From positions 30,132,001-30,196,000 of the forward strand of contig CM114271.1 in assembly GCA_050084515.1 (NCBI GenBank): a stretch of 64,000 nucleotides of DNA. Direction: 5' to 3'. The position numbers were made by a program, and so were the translations under genes. This document shows, piece after piece, positions 12,601-25,051 of this stretch. Position 1 is the stretch's first letter. Each line of letters opens with the position of its first letter. Under the pieces are notes generated by a model. That model ran no database searches and was not told where the DNA came from. It saw nothing but the letters and a program-made list of their open reading frames with translations. Origin of the DNA: Blasia pusilla (taxonomy: Eukaryota > Marchantiophyta > Marchantiopsida > Blasiales).

Positions 12601-13738
12601 CCAAGAACTGTTACTTCTCATTCAAGAGAAACTTCCAACTGTTTTAGCACCACCAGTTGTGGATGAGCTCGGGGACCAGGAAACAAAGGATGATGTTTCC
12701 CCCAAAGAAGCAGTGGCCGAATTGGTCCCAGCCTGGCGCAAGCTGGATAGCCTTATAAGTAAGACTCTTCTAGTTTATGATCTGCCAACACCCAATCTTT
12801 GAAAAATCGTAATGTGGTAAAGTGTGGGATGTCATTCAACATCAAGCAATCCTTGTGCTTGGGTCTCTTGCAGATTTTCGAGGACCGGATTGTGGGATTT
12901 TTTTTCTTATTTGGGGGGCTCATGCTTGACTGTCATGGATCCAAAGTGTGTATTTCTGTATAGGATTGTATGACTAGAATTGCAACGTCAAACTTTCCAG
13001 AGAGATATTGGTAGAGTAACGCTAGCTAATCCCTGTGGCTACACAGATCAATTCTCAATTGTTTTTCTTTGTGGATACGTTTTCCTTCTGATGATTAACT
13101 CGTACTGTCCTCCTAATTCAACTGTCTCAACACCATAAGTAATTTAGGCCGTACCTTTCTTCTGGGTTTCTTTGAGTGACTCACACATAGAAATTTACCA
13201 TGAAAAACTGATTTATCTTCTAGAGTAAGAGAATATTTTGCTCTCAAGTAAATTAACTAGTGCCACAACAGATTAGGGATACAAGGGAATAACAACTATA
13301 CTATCAGTGCAAAAAAACTGCCAGATAACTTACAGACAATGAAAAAAGATGTTTGATCTCATCCACGTTTCTGACACCAGACTCCCGATGGTGCAGATTT
13401 ATTAGACATGTCTCTGGTAACTATAACCCAGGCATGGGAGAGTGGAGACTTAATTTCTCGTGGCTTTACTGCTTCTGAGGTACAGAGAGACGCTCTTTTC
13501 TTCGTTTGAGTTACCAGGATGCTTTGTTTGATTGCCAGAGAACAAAGAAAGCTTTGTTCGAGTTCCCATGATGTTCGTTGTTTGTGTTCGTTGTGATATC
13601 CATTGTATTTCAAACTTTGTGATGACTGAGTTGAGTGGGACCTTTTGAATGCAGGTGCAGAAGTTCATTAGAGCAATATTTTCTGAGACAGCTCTGCGAG
13701 AGGAGTGTGTTCAAAGAATAGGAAGACATCGAAGTTGA
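6643..13738 (+). CDS. ZW10: ZW10/MIP1 homologue, Dsl1/NRZ-type tethering complex subunit
   Basis: Fourteen coding exons join in frame: 6643-7392, 7573-7728, 8017-8190, 8655-8819, 8955-9188, 9506-9649, 10095-10187, 10539-10634, 11212-11340, 11684-11755, 12188-12346, 12599-12758, 13397-13479, 13655-13738, giving about 832 codons. All introns are GT-AG. The start is supported by an in-frame TAG at 6613-6615. Family blocks include VYPKILQVIKFL, SDVEVHFALKKKKYVLAKAR, LYRAIIPVK, AALCHNDCLYMAHELL, ITQAWESGDL and VQKFIRAIFSETALREECVQ, all colinear with plant ZW10. ZW10 (MIP1 in Arabidopsis) works in the complex that tethers Golgi-derived vesicles at the ER; the animal protein also acts at kinetochores. 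The long first exon holds the N-terminal helical region; residues around 90-140 are low in similarity. Exon 6 (9506) is the least certain boundary, chosen by phase. No disabling change was seen. Confidence 0.88.
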
Positions 13739-13948
13739 CAACCTGTGGGTTATCTAAGTATTTCTAGTCAGCCGCCTCAAAGTTAGTCTTTTCCATACTC
13801 ATTCAGACCCACGTGTAAGTTTTCAGGGTTTGGATTTGTCCAACTCTTTCAGAGTTCTTTCAAAGCTCCATTGTACATGCTGCTTACCCATTCCAAGTCC
13901 TTCTAGAAGTTATTCGGTGGCAGTACTTGTTCATTAAACAGGCACTGA

Positions 13949-13982
13949 TGAACTTGAGAGACGGATAGGTCTCTCAAGTTCA
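13949..13982. repeat. 13-bp perfect hairpin downstream of ZW10
   Basis: Arms TGAACTTGAGAGA and TCTCTCAAGTTCA flank an 8-base loop, about 210 bp after the ZW10 stop codon. It may lie in the 3' untranslated region or mark its end. No T-run follows directly, so this is not a pol III terminator. Confidence 0.5.
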
Positions 13983-13989
13983 AACAGAT

Positions 13990-16370
13990 GGAATCCTACT
14001 CCAGGGAAAGCACTTTCGGACCGTTCGTGAGCAACACATTTTGAGAATGCTGTCGCTTTTTCTTTTCAATTTCTCAACCGATGATTCAGAAGACTCCGTC
14101 TTAGAACTCTGCACACTTTTGCTGTGGCGCGTGGTTGAAAGCGCGACTCTGTAGTGTTAACCCAGTGAGCCTGGTCCGGTCATCAGTCAGCAGCACCTAA
14201 TGAGCACGGGCGATGGCGTTTAGCTGATGATACTGTCATCTGGCCATTCCAAAAATAGATTTCAGGACCTACCTTATTAACGTTAAGAAATTTGTGATTT
14301 CACTTGACTCTGCTTCCTTTCGGATGAAGCACTGATCTTCATTTTGAGGTATTATCAGAACCACATTTATGTTTTTTCTGCAAACGATCACGTGAGGAGT
14401 TTCACGTGACTTACTGGCAGAGTCCATGTATCAAAGATGAATACCACTCGCCGCCATTGATAAGTGTCTCACTCTTTCTCGTTTCGATGCTTGGACTCGC
14501 ACCTCAAGGACAGATACACCATTGTCGACGATCCGCAGATCCATCGTGCAGCATCTCAATCCAGAGATCAAAACTTCTCATCGATCGGCCACCCTCCTTG
14601 TAGCAGGGAATGGCCTCAGGCGGTGTGGCGCACCTGCTCGTTCTTTCTGACATTTGGAGCCGATCTTGTGCCATCGAAGACCTCAGTCTTTCCCGAGTCA
14701 GCCGAGTTTATAAAATTTCGTGTCGCCGGTCCAGTCTAATTCACTGCACGTCAAAGAATGCCTTACGATGTCAACGGAATGCCTGACGATCTATACGCCG
14801 TCACACATCCATGGCACTGCAATCTCTCCCGCCGAGCACTTAACGGATTACATTGTGCTGAGAGGCGTCCGAAACGACACGCGTAATTACCGACTGGTTT
14901 TGGGTTGACTCTCAATGTGTGTCCAGCTTTTACGGTTCAAACCGAACGCAATTACGAGGGCCATGTCCTCTGGAGATGAATCCTGGTGTGCAGAATGCTC
15001 GCACCATGTGAAGAATGTAGAATAGTGCATGCATGATGAGATCTGAATCCAATCACAAGTTATTCTGTACTGGGCAAAAGTGACTGAATGTCCCACAGCT
15101 GATTGTCTTCCGTCAATCTCGTGTTCCCCTGTTGAACACTGCATACCTTAGAAACAGCGTGTGGAAGGAAGAAAATGAAATTTTCATCAAATCACGTAGT
15201 AGAAGGTGAATCTGCTATTCCTAGGTTGATCCCCTGCACACATTCGACAGCATCAGCGTTTGCCCTATTCGGGCTCTTCCTCGCAAGTGAAGTGTACGAA
15301 CTTCTCACCGGTGCTGACCTCACAACCTGTGTCACGAGGCGATCAGTTTAGTCCCCATGGTCATGTTCATCATCTTCATTTGTGTGACAGCATGGTGGAC
15401 CAATGCCCAGCCCGTCAAAAGACCCTGGGCCTTCAATCCCCAATCTACTACAATTGATAATTTAGTTTCGTCTTAGCGTCAGCTGCAGGGACAGAAATCG
15501 TAACAATCCGACTCAGCAATCGAGCTTTTTAAGCGCCACCACAAGTTGTACGTCTGCCCAACTTATGGTCGTATTCTAGGTTCGTAGTGTACATGTGTCA
15601 CGGCCGCTCTCTACCGGACGAACGTCATCTCCATGGCCGATATCCTTGATCCTTACCAACGCACTTCACCTGTTTGTTTCCCGCCATTCCCGAGCGTTTC
15701 GTTCGTTGATGCGCTCGATTAGCACGCGATTAGCCGCAAGTGTACCCTAGCTGTCACCACGATTAGCTCCAGCTACAAGACCGCTGGATCGTCGGAAGAA
15801 TCGGACCATGGGACATTTGGACCACTGTCCAGGTGCTATCCGTCCGAATGTCTGGTGCCTACCATGGTGGAAACTTACTGTGTGCGCTATACTGCGTAGA
15901 CGGGATCGCTTCATACTACCTGAAACTCGACGCCGTCAGCCATCGCTTCCATTTAACTGTCTCCAATCAAGCGCCGACTGACTGTCCGGATTGCCTCAAG
16001 AGCGACTGTCCGGATATCTGCCTCCGTTTATGGCGGCTATGCACACATCGTCCCGGTTCATGCACGTCGTCGATGCATAGTAGTATGTGGCTCACAGCGC
16101 CATAAACGCGCCGTCTGGCTGTCCCCGGCCCTTCTCCGGCTAGGCCGTGGTGAAGATTGCTACCGCAACTATAAGCTGCGTGCACACGACACTGACCACA
16201 GTATCGATAACGTCGTAGCTACCGCCTTTCCCGTCAAGGGCTAGTTTCTCTCCGGTGAGGAACGGAGCAGGTCCATTCGTAGACACCTACTTTTTCTCGT
16301 TTCGTGGGTGTGAAGCCATATTCTGTCGACGGTTAATGGAATGGAACTTGTATAAAGGTGACTAGCATAC
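13990..16370. other. GC-richer intergenic region without recognised genes
   Basis: Base composition is visibly richer in GC and CpG than the following 18 kb. Open frames such as 14464-14739, 14887-15144 and 15833-16105 have cysteine- and serine-rich translations with no family resemblance, and no splice-linked coding series could be built. It may be the decayed or regulatory end of a gene, but nothing supports a specific call. Confidence 0.4.
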
Positions 16371-18050
16371 TGTAATGATGCACGGGAATGAAGAGATAAT
16401 GATTTTGCATATAAATTTAAAAAAGATATTCTGGTATCAATGGGAAAAAAATTTGTTGTTTGCATGGCATTTTCTATTAAAAATATAAATTAACGTATAA
16501 CCTGATATGTATCTGTTAATAATCATACCACCTATAAATTCAAAAACAAAGAAAATAATTTCTAATTACATCAAAATAAATCTTCTTTTGGTAGTACTAG
16601 GGGATGCCTATTTAATGATGGATGATTTAATCTATTCATCATTATGTTAAAATATGAAAAATGATTTAATCAACCTTCAAATTGGTAATTGATTTCCTAC
16701 GTCAATTTTAAGCCATTTTATTGGTTGAGAGTGGTACGTATAAAAATGAAAAGGGTGATAATAATATGGATATATGTATTGTTCGTACCTTAAGGCTTAT
16801 TTTAGGGGATAAAATTACATAACCAAGGAAAGCTTAGGCACTAGCCATCTTCATTTCAAATTCATTTGGTAAGGATGATTTATTAATGAGGAGAGTGGCC
16901 TAAATATGCAAGTCACCCTAGCTTTTGGTTTATTTGGAGTTAATTTTTGGAATTTGTTGTTTTGGGTAAGCTCCCTTTTTTAGTTAACTCCTATTTTTTG
17001 AAAGTGCCTCTTGACCTATTATTATGGGTTAGGATTAAGAAATTGACACGTGTGCCTATATCATCGAGAATAAGACATGTGGAAGGAAGAGAGGATACAC
17101 CTAAATGAGAAAGGGACGTGGAGTTCATTCTCTCTTTGTTGAAACTCCTTCCATAAGACCATAGAGCTATGGTGTGCCTTGCCTTACAAGTAACCTAAGC
17201 CTCTTACTATGAGATTGGGTGTGTTTTTAATATTGGAGAGAGCTATGCACTATAAGTTTTTGTTGGATTAAGATTTTTACAAAAAGAGAATCATTGAGAG
17301 AGACAATTTTGTTATGCGGGAGCTCTACAGCAAGGGCATAGAGATGTGTTGTTTGTTTGCACTTTGAGACTCGTGTTTCCCATATTATATCCCATAGGAG
17401 GCTTAGTAAGTTTCTATTTTCCATCGTTGTGAGGGGAAGTATTAGCTAGACTTGAGGTCCTAGGATGATAAATCGTTGCGGCTAAAGAAACCATTTGATG
17501 TTGAAGGGTTGCTAATGTTATAAACTCCAAAGCTGAAAATACAAAAACTTGATGGTGCATAAAACGGTTGAGCAAGGGGGACATTATAGCAAAGAAGAAA
17601 TAGATCAACGTGTCTGCCAAGTCGTCGATCCTAAACTAGCTAGTCATCCAAAGCTCTGACCCATGCCTTCGAATTGTTACCCAATCATGTTTATGGTTTC
17701 TCCTTGACATCTTCGATAATTGCATCAAAGTCGTATGCACATGTATCTAAGCATATCTACCACGCATGTATGTGAATCAAATTTCACCAAAGATTTACAT
17801 GGTATTTTCTTATCATCCAATTTTAGGGTTTGAAGTTTACTAACAGCTTTGCGTCATACTCAGTTTTCGAGGTCATCTTCGTACTAACATATAGTGTTGC
17901 ATTGATATCTTCTTACAATACTAACAATAACTTGTTCCTACTTGACATATGATATATGTTTCATTATTGTTTTGTGTCAAAAATCGACTTGACATATATA
18001 ATCAAAGAGCAAGGCGTTGCTCTACATTCTTGAGATTTATGTTGTATGCA
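16370..18050. other. AT-rich intergenic DNA
   Basis: The sequence becomes sharply AT-rich at about 16370. No protein domain, RNA gene or clear repeat structure was recognised on either strand. Confidence 0.45.
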
Positions 18051-18057
18051 TTATGTG

Positions 18058-18393
18058 CAAGGTTACATATGGAAAAGTTCGTGTCAGCGTACATGTCCAT
18101 ATCCATGGACTTACATCCATCCTATAGAAGGACTTGTCCATATGGGCCCCACCTCCTCCTCCTTTCTCATCCCTCCCACTTACCTTCGTGATCTGCACTT
18201 TCTCATTTCTTCTTTCTCCCATCTCTACTCCCTCCACCCTTATTGCCCCATCCACTTTTGCCTTGCCTTCCACCATCAACTATAAGTATGGACCCCACCT
18301 TTTGCAATCCATATCCATAGACATTTCCAAATTAAACTTTTCCATCCATGGCCTTCTTAGGGACGAACTTGTCCCTTTTATTTTGCAACCATG
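18058..18393. mobile_element. hAT-like MITE, copy 1 (336 bp)
   Basis: The element begins CAAGGTTACATATGG and ends TTTTGCAACCATG, giving imperfect terminal inverted repeats built on CA(A/T)GGTTRCA. It is flanked by an 8-bp target duplication, ATTATGTG on the left (18050-18057) and ATTGTGTG on the right (18394-18401), with one mismatch. Copy 2 at 25052-25387 has the same length and about the same sequence throughout, including a pyrimidine-rich centre. Eight-base target sites and CA-starting ends are typical of hAT elements. No transposase is encoded; the open frames on both strands are incidental. Confidence 0.8.
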
Positions 18394-18999
18394 ATTGTGT
18401 GGAGTCGGCCGTATACATGTCATTACATAATCTACATCTTTTTCCCCTTCCACGCACCAAATATTGTTGATCTTCCCAACACATGGGTAGATTGATACAT
18501 ATATAAAGTATACCCACAAAAATACCCCAAAAACACATGACAAGATTGAAGTAAAATAGGCTTATCAAGAAAACCCCACTTCCAAATCTAAAAGTAATCA
18601 TTAAGCCACATTCAGCCTTCACCATGAGGGAAGCCGGACTCTAGTTCTTAAGCTCCTACCAAACCCTAATACACATAATGCTCCATGGGCTCAAAATGAG
18701 AAAGATGGCTAGTGAGAGCCATCTTTCCACCTCTTATATCCTTGGGAAGAACCAAGATGGATCTTTCCCCCAAAAGAACCAAAATATTAACTAACTACAT
18801 TATTTTGATTAATTGGGTAATCATTGACTATGTCAGAAGATCACTTAGCCAAAAATAGAAAAATGTTGGGATTTATGAAAATGATGATTCTTAAGTAACG
18901 CAATTTTAGCCTATCTCATCCAACTAGTCATGATGGAGTTATACATGAATAACCCAATGAGTCCCTATAACAATATTATGGTATATATACCTCTACCAG

Positions 19000-19735
19000 T
19001 CGAACAACTATAATATAAAAATTGTTGTGCAGATACACATCGTTGCACAATTTACATTGTTATTCATATTCATATAACAACCACCATCAATCTTCCCAAC
19101 ATATAGGTAGATCCATGCACACATAGAGAGATACTCACACAAATACACCAAAGATCACACAACCGCCCCCTTAACATACGATTAGGTCTCCTAACTCCAT
19201 GTAGGCTGATCACATCCATCAAATATAATCTACTACCCATTGGAGGATGGGTGTGTCCTATATATGTCAAGAGGGGGAGTAAAACACAACATACATAACC
19301 CTGTAAAATAAAACATCACAAAAAAACTTGATGGATGCATCCCTTGCACGTCCATATTATTCCCTCACACATCCATATAATATACACCTCAATCTTGCCT
19401 GTAACGGAGCCAAACTCAGATCTACTCTCCCATCCATGTTTGAAAGATGATAAACTACACAATTGCACACACGATCCTTTCAAGCCATACCATCCAATCC
19501 CTCCAACATGAGGTTTCTGGTAGGTCACACCTTACGCACACAAAATCATGCGCCATGTAGTAGCATCTAGCATCTTCGGTGTCACATGCTTTAAGTACAT
19601 AAGCTCTATGATGCAATTTCCTAATACTTGGATGATAGCCTCCTTCATGAATGGTCACATAATTCAATATTTTCTTATGTTGAGAAATATCTAAGTTCTC
19701 AAATGCTATGGGCATAACATACTCTATGATAAATT
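19000..19735 (-). mobile_element. Gypsy-DNMT family relic (post-integrase and 3' zinc-module region)
   Basis: Minus-strand translation at 19600-19715 reads MPIAFENLDISQHKKILNYV, then TIHEGGYHPSIRKLHHR. This matches MPMAFENLAITQHRDSLRYA in the 55-kb copy and lies C-terminal to the integrase core. Toward 19080-19260 the sequence matches the stretch at 54570-54720 beyond the zinc module. It is short, full of stops and not flanked by recognisable LTRs. Confidence 0.6.
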
Positions 19736-19879
19736 TCTACCCTCTAAGAATATGCTTGCAACCATATATCCAAGTCATCAAGATCCAACACCTCCAACAC
19801 TCAATATTGCAATCATTTGGCCAACAAATTGAGTGAGGCTCTAGACAAAGGGCATATTCGTAGTTAATATTCTTACAGA

Positions 19880-20150
19880 AAGAATGTCATTATGGCTGCA
19901 TCATTCGGTGTAGGAGAGTCTTTTTATGGGGCTAAAGAAAGAAGCTTTGATGTATGAATGGCTAGGAGTGAGGCCTTAACACAAGCTTGAGATAGGTTGG
20001 ATGAGCCCGAGGTAGCAAGGAATCCTACGTTATCATGCATCCTTGGACATTATGTTTTCATGTGGTTCATTAAAGATAAGGATTTGAGAGTGGCAGATCT
20101 CTCTTAAGGAATGAGTATTGGGTTGGATGTTGTGTTAAGTTAACTTAACA
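19880..20150 (+). mobile_element. Gypsy-DNMT family scrap, opposite orientation
   Basis: A plus-strand frame reads VIMAASFGVGESFYG, similar to VMVAASFLGGEVPLWG in the linker before the methyltransferase of the 49.8-kb copy. It abuts the minus-strand relic at 19.0-19.7 kb, so this region is a mosaic of fragments. Confidence 0.45.
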
Positions 20151-20959
20151 CAACTCATGTTGTGTTAAGTTACTCTAAAGCTATTGGTATGATGTTACAT
20201 ATTATCTCCTATGAGCACTATTGTGAGATATTTCATAGACTTCATATTATTGAACTATCTAGCTTGCAAATTTACACATTTGACGTACCAAATCTTCCCA
20301 AATCTAGTTGAATCCAAGTTTAATACATGTCAAAAACACCCTTCCCTAACCTTTGATCAGAAGGCTTAATTGTAGGAATATTAACCTAGCCTCACAAAAT
20401 CTCCCCTTGGGATAAACCCTTCTCGAGGCACTAAAGGCTCTAAGAAGGTGACACGTGCAGAGAAGTCATCTCCACCTTCTCAACATATTTTCAACTAATC
20501 AAACACCTCCAAAAAGGTCCCAAGAGATCTCCTAAGGGATTACAGATACACAAACGTCACTTAGAGAAGCCAACATGTCACTCTTAGTCTCTCCACGCCC
20601 AGGTAGACATATAGCCTCCCCATAGAGGCATACTATTTACTCTCGCTCAATTACAAATACTGTACTAACTATCACACACATTCACATGGATATGAAACAT
20701 AAATTAGTATCACATACATATAGACATGCACTTATATGACCAAAACATACCACAGATCACAAACACATCATATCCATAAATACACCATCACATAAAGAGG
20801 CCTTATAATCCCCTCCCCTCCTTCCCCCTCCCTTCCCCAAGGCACCCTAATCAGTGGTTGGGTGCCTCCAACCCAAAATTTTGAGTTGCCATATCGAAAG
20901 TAACATGCACCTTTTTGGTCCAAAGATTTTGAGGTTGGGTACTCACTTGCCCCATAGTT

Positions 20960-21140
20960 AGTTTCCCTTGAGCAATACATGTTAATCTCAATGAATATTA
21001 AGTATGCAAGACATACTCATCACCCTAGAGAAACTACATCCAAGAGTGGTGTCAAACATGTCATATACTAACTGAAAACCATCAACACACACTACTGTCG
21101 TAGGCACATACCCACTTGGGTTGCACACCTCCCACCATCA
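20960..21140 (-). mobile_element. Second relic of the gypsy 3' zinc-module region
   Basis: The DNA at 21020-21115 aligns with 54865-54965, the minus-strand stretch that encodes the zinc module, with many transitions. It is a separate copy from that at 19.0-19.7 kb because the same region occurs twice. Confidence 0.45.
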
Positions 21141-21899
21141 AATATCACCAATAAATCTTATATCGAACCTTACATTCACAACATAGAATGCCACAACAAC
21201 AAAACACAATTTCAAGACACGTGTAACCCCAATGTCTCATCTCCCTTCACACCCATCAACTCTAACACTTTTGTCTTTGGTGGAAACATGGCCACCACTT
21301 GTATATCAATCTCCTAAACACTTATTAGATACTCCAACACATAAAAGGGTGAAAATATCATTTCCCTGTTATACCTCTATCACACTTCTCCATAAAGGCC
21401 TCACTCCAAGCCTGATGGATATACCACTCTACCCTAGGTTACAATAACTTATGGGGCCTATCATTCGCCCCCATCAACATATACTATTACGCCAATGGGT
21501 GCCACTGCACAACATAATCATCACCAACCAACACATCTTCCACCACTAGCTATCCCTCCCATATATCAACAAACTCATCCATCACTAAAGATCACGCTTC
21601 AACAATCACCACCACATCCTGTTGCACACCACTTATATTTCCAATCTTACATATTGGCAAATGACCAATATAGCAACAACCAAATTGTCAATCTAGCTAA
21701 GAGCTAACTAACTCCTCTTCAAAGTCTAACGTGAAGCTCGTGGGATACAACACAATACCACCAGCTAACACATCATGAAGCTCAATGTGAATCGACCACA
21801 ACCGCCTCAAGCCCTCACCATCAAACTATCCCTGAGGTGCTTTGGCTACACCCTCACCATCAACTTCTACCACATCATGAATTGTGGTGCAATAGACCC

Positions 21900-22800
21900 A
21901 CCAAGTATCTAGTGGATTTGAAATTAGCAGCTCTCTAACTAGGACTTCCATAGTCCTAATCCTAAGTCCACATTCCAACCAAACATTAAGGGTTGTGCTT
22001 TAGTCAATACAACACACTAAAGGGCCCAACCAGCAAATACACCTTATTGATGTTATCCTACATGAAAATATCAAGGGTAGCTAGTGCATGTTCAAATATT
22101 GGTCCCACGAGAAACTCCTCCATCTTCATGCCATGTGTCACTCAACTCCATTCACGTAGAGAGCTCCACACTCTTCTCCCAACAAGGAGACACCATTTCC
22201 ACTATAGCTACCACCACTCTCACACAACATGGTTGCCAATCAAAACATCTTTACTAGTTCTCCTCCCATAATCACCATATTTTGGTCCCAAAAAAAAGAT
22301 GTATGGCATATGGTCCTTTTTCCCCTTATAATGTACTAGATCAAAGCTCCTCATGGCCCTCGTACTTTTTGCCAATAAATGTGCCATGTACACCACAAGA
22401 TATACACATTTCCCCACAAAAACTGCACTCACTTGACTAATCCCATCAGTGAAGTCTCCACAATCTGTAACTACAAAAATTACTACAAAAATTGTGTCTA
22501 TCGATTGATCAACCTTACCTTGCTTTCAGTGTGAGTTCAAAGCAACACCATGCAACTTATAAATGTTGTCTGCACCACAAGTCATAATGGTGCTTGCTTA
22601 TGTTCATTTTCACATTACCACATACAAAATCCAAACTTGCAATCCTATCATCACCATCCATCATTGTTGTGGAATCATCGTTGCCCCTAGAAGTGCCTAA
22701 ATGATGAAGATCCAATAGGCCATGCACCCGTTGCTCCAAGGTAGCGATCATGGCACAAAGATCAGCACCTGATATAACCACCACCATCAACTCTAGTGAT
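21900..22800 (-). mobile_element. Gypsy-DNMT family relic (protease and gag-like parts)
   Basis: Minus-strand translation near 21970-22010 reads KAQPLMFG, matching the protease block (DSRAQPLMLG) of the 59-kb copy. An open minus-strand stretch at 22557-22790 contains ALEQRV-like heptads (ATLEQRVHGLLDL) in the position expected for the gag C-terminal region. Heavily decayed and rich in TG/CA changes. Confidence 0.4.
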
Positions 22801-23110
22801 TATGGGTCATCAACTACAACCAAACCCACCTCCATTATGGTTGCCATCGTGTCCTACAACATGATCCCTCCACCACCTAGCACGCCACTAGCTACCATTG
22901 ACGCAACAACTCACATCTCTAGGTGGATATTAGGAGATTGCTCATGGTTGTGACTTTGATATTAACAATGGATGCTACACCACACAAATCAGCATGTTTC
23001 CCCATCTTTCATGGGCCTCGACATAATCTGCTCACTCTACTCGCTCATTATAATCACATTGTGAGTGAGCCCCACCTCAAGTCCAACATGTGGTTTCCTC
23101 ATGCCAGCCT

Positions 23111-23153
23111 GTGAAAAATATTCCTTCCTTGCAAAGGAAGGAATATTTTTCAC
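23111..23153. repeat. Perfect 20-bp hairpin with 3-base loop
   Basis: Arms at 23111-23130 and 23134-23153 are exact reverse complements around a GCA loop. The left arm begins GTGAAAAATATTCC. A stem this long without mismatch in decayed DNA suggests recent origin. Confidence 0.9.
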
Positions 23154-23864
23154 TCTTGGCAATGTATGTACATAGGCCATCCTGGTCCATCTCCAATCCC
23201 ATACTATCATACGATGCGTGGTTTGATGGTCATACCATTGTCGATATTATGCTATGAGTTGGCCCTCTTGCAAAGCATGACACTACCATTCACTCCAAAA
23301 TAGTGATAAGCTTGATATCCTTAAACACCCAAATTTAAACACATGGTCTAGATTCACTTGGCCTGTTAACACCATCAAAAGGAAATATCACAATTACGAT
23401 TTCCACTCCATATATACCATTATTACACCACGTATGCCTTGATCACTGTCCAATAGTCAAGTACTCCATACCAATACTATTTTTTTTATGCCTTAGCTAG
23501 TCCTTGTGTGACATGAACTAAGCCACTCATGTTTGTGTAGGTTTTTCATAGGCTCTCTTCTAACCACCAATGAAAATCTTGCAGCTCACCAAATATCTCA
23601 ATCCACGCCTCATTTTAGTTCTTCCCCAACAACTTCAAAGAACATGGGGAGAAACTTGTTGTGCCTTCTTAGAAATAGGGGAACCTTACCTTTGTGTTTC
23701 AGTTTTGATTGTGGCAATTCAAATGTATTTGGGCCTTATTTTAATGTAAGTCTCTGTTTTTCATATAAAGCATCATTCAATATTCACTATGCATTCTTTT
23801 AATGTAAATAGATAGTCCATCTGAGTGTGAATAGATACAGTTTGTAGCTTTGGGCAGGTGATCA

Positions 23865-23910
23865 TACTTGGATGTTTATATTTGATCATCCAAGTATAAA
23901 CATCCAAGTA
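23865..23910. repeat. 16-bp perfect inverted repeat with echoing copies
   Basis: TACTTGGATGTTTATA at 23865-23880 is the exact reverse complement of 23895-23910. The core ACTTGGATG recurs in direct orientation at about 23913 and 23929, so the site is a small compound repeat. Confidence 0.85.
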
Positions 23911-24547
23911 CTACTTGGATGTGTATACTTGGATGTTATCTTTATATTTCAATAGACAAGCACTTTTGACGTGATTGTGAAGATTGGTCATATGCTACAA
24001 TAGATCAAGGTTAGTACAAAGATATTGTGCCTATATATATTTTCATATGATATTGGTAGCATTAGGATTGTAGTGATAGCATAATGACTTCTCCAAGTGA
24101 TGTAAGACGAGTTATGATAAGAGGGTATGTACTAGAAGGCAATCATGAAGTCCACCAGATGGTAGGAAGGAGTGATTTTTATTTAGTGGTAGTCATGGAT
24201 ACTCAATAGATTCTAAATGCCAATATAATGTACATAATTCAATCAACAATAAAGCAAACTTGTCATATATAAATGACACGCTATAGTTGACTATGTTACT
24301 TACAGATATCTTTTGCATACTATCTCAGTTATATGATAGGAGTGTAGTATGACATGGACAAGTCATTTTAATGACTTGCAATTATTCTTTTGTGACACAT
24401 GGAGTTATTTTGTATTACTCAAAGTAGTCATTATTATTTGAGTTATGACTTATAAAATGGCTATTCCAAATCACTCTTTAATTAGACGAGTCATAAAGAG
24501 TGACTCATCTAGTCATTCTTTATGACTTGTGTAGTCATTTTTTATAA

Positions 24548-24580
24548 CTTCACCTAGTCATTAACAATGATTAGGTGAAG
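24548..24580. repeat. 15-bp hairpin with one mismatch
   Basis: CTTCACCTAGTCATT and AATGATTAGGTGAAG surround a 3-base loop (AAC). The flanks carry several further short copies of AGTCATTNTTTATGACT-like sequence between 24420 and 24600. Confidence 0.75.
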
Positions 24581-25051
24581 TAGTATTCAGTGACTACATT
24601 GCGTAAAAAAAAATGAGACTCAAATATGACTATAATCGGTTTGAGTAACAGTTTATACAACTAGGAGTAATTTTGATTACTATAGTATGGTTAAGTAATT
24701 ACATAGTTTCATAGTCTTGGTTTGAGCAGCATCCAGTCTTTTTTTCTAGTCATTCAAAGGGGGGTTTTGTAGTAGTAGAACATGGGGCTAAACTAAAGTA
24801 GCACATGCGTCCCTTTGAATATGTTAGCGCCCCTAGTATCATTCGCCTTAAAAGCTACAATAGAACTATCCTCAGCCTATGAGACATACTCATTTGGAAT
24901 TACCATGTAAAATATAGCAAGGGTCATATTATTTCCTTCACACTTGATCTCCGCCACATGCTGCTTTGCAAACTTAATAGAGTCACAGATTGGTGCATCC
25001 TCTAGATGCTCAAATATAAAAATCCAAACCACAAATAGGATGAACGTAGAG

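Larger units (their letters stand above)
22800..25050. other. AT-rich intergenic DNA with hairpins
   Basis: No coding similarity was recognised. The stretch holds three clean inverted repeats (23111-23153, 23865-23910, 24548-24580), listed separately. Confidence 0.45.

Noticed and set aside
13359-13613. Minus-strand open frame across the last ZW10 introns
   Set aside because: Shadow of the true plus-strand exon 13397-13479, which fits phase and family sequence.
18037-18394. Several overlapping open frames on both strands at 18.0-18.4 kb and 25.0-25.4 kb
   Set aside because: They coincide with the two MITE copies and are shared only because the DNA is repeated; both strands cannot all be coding.
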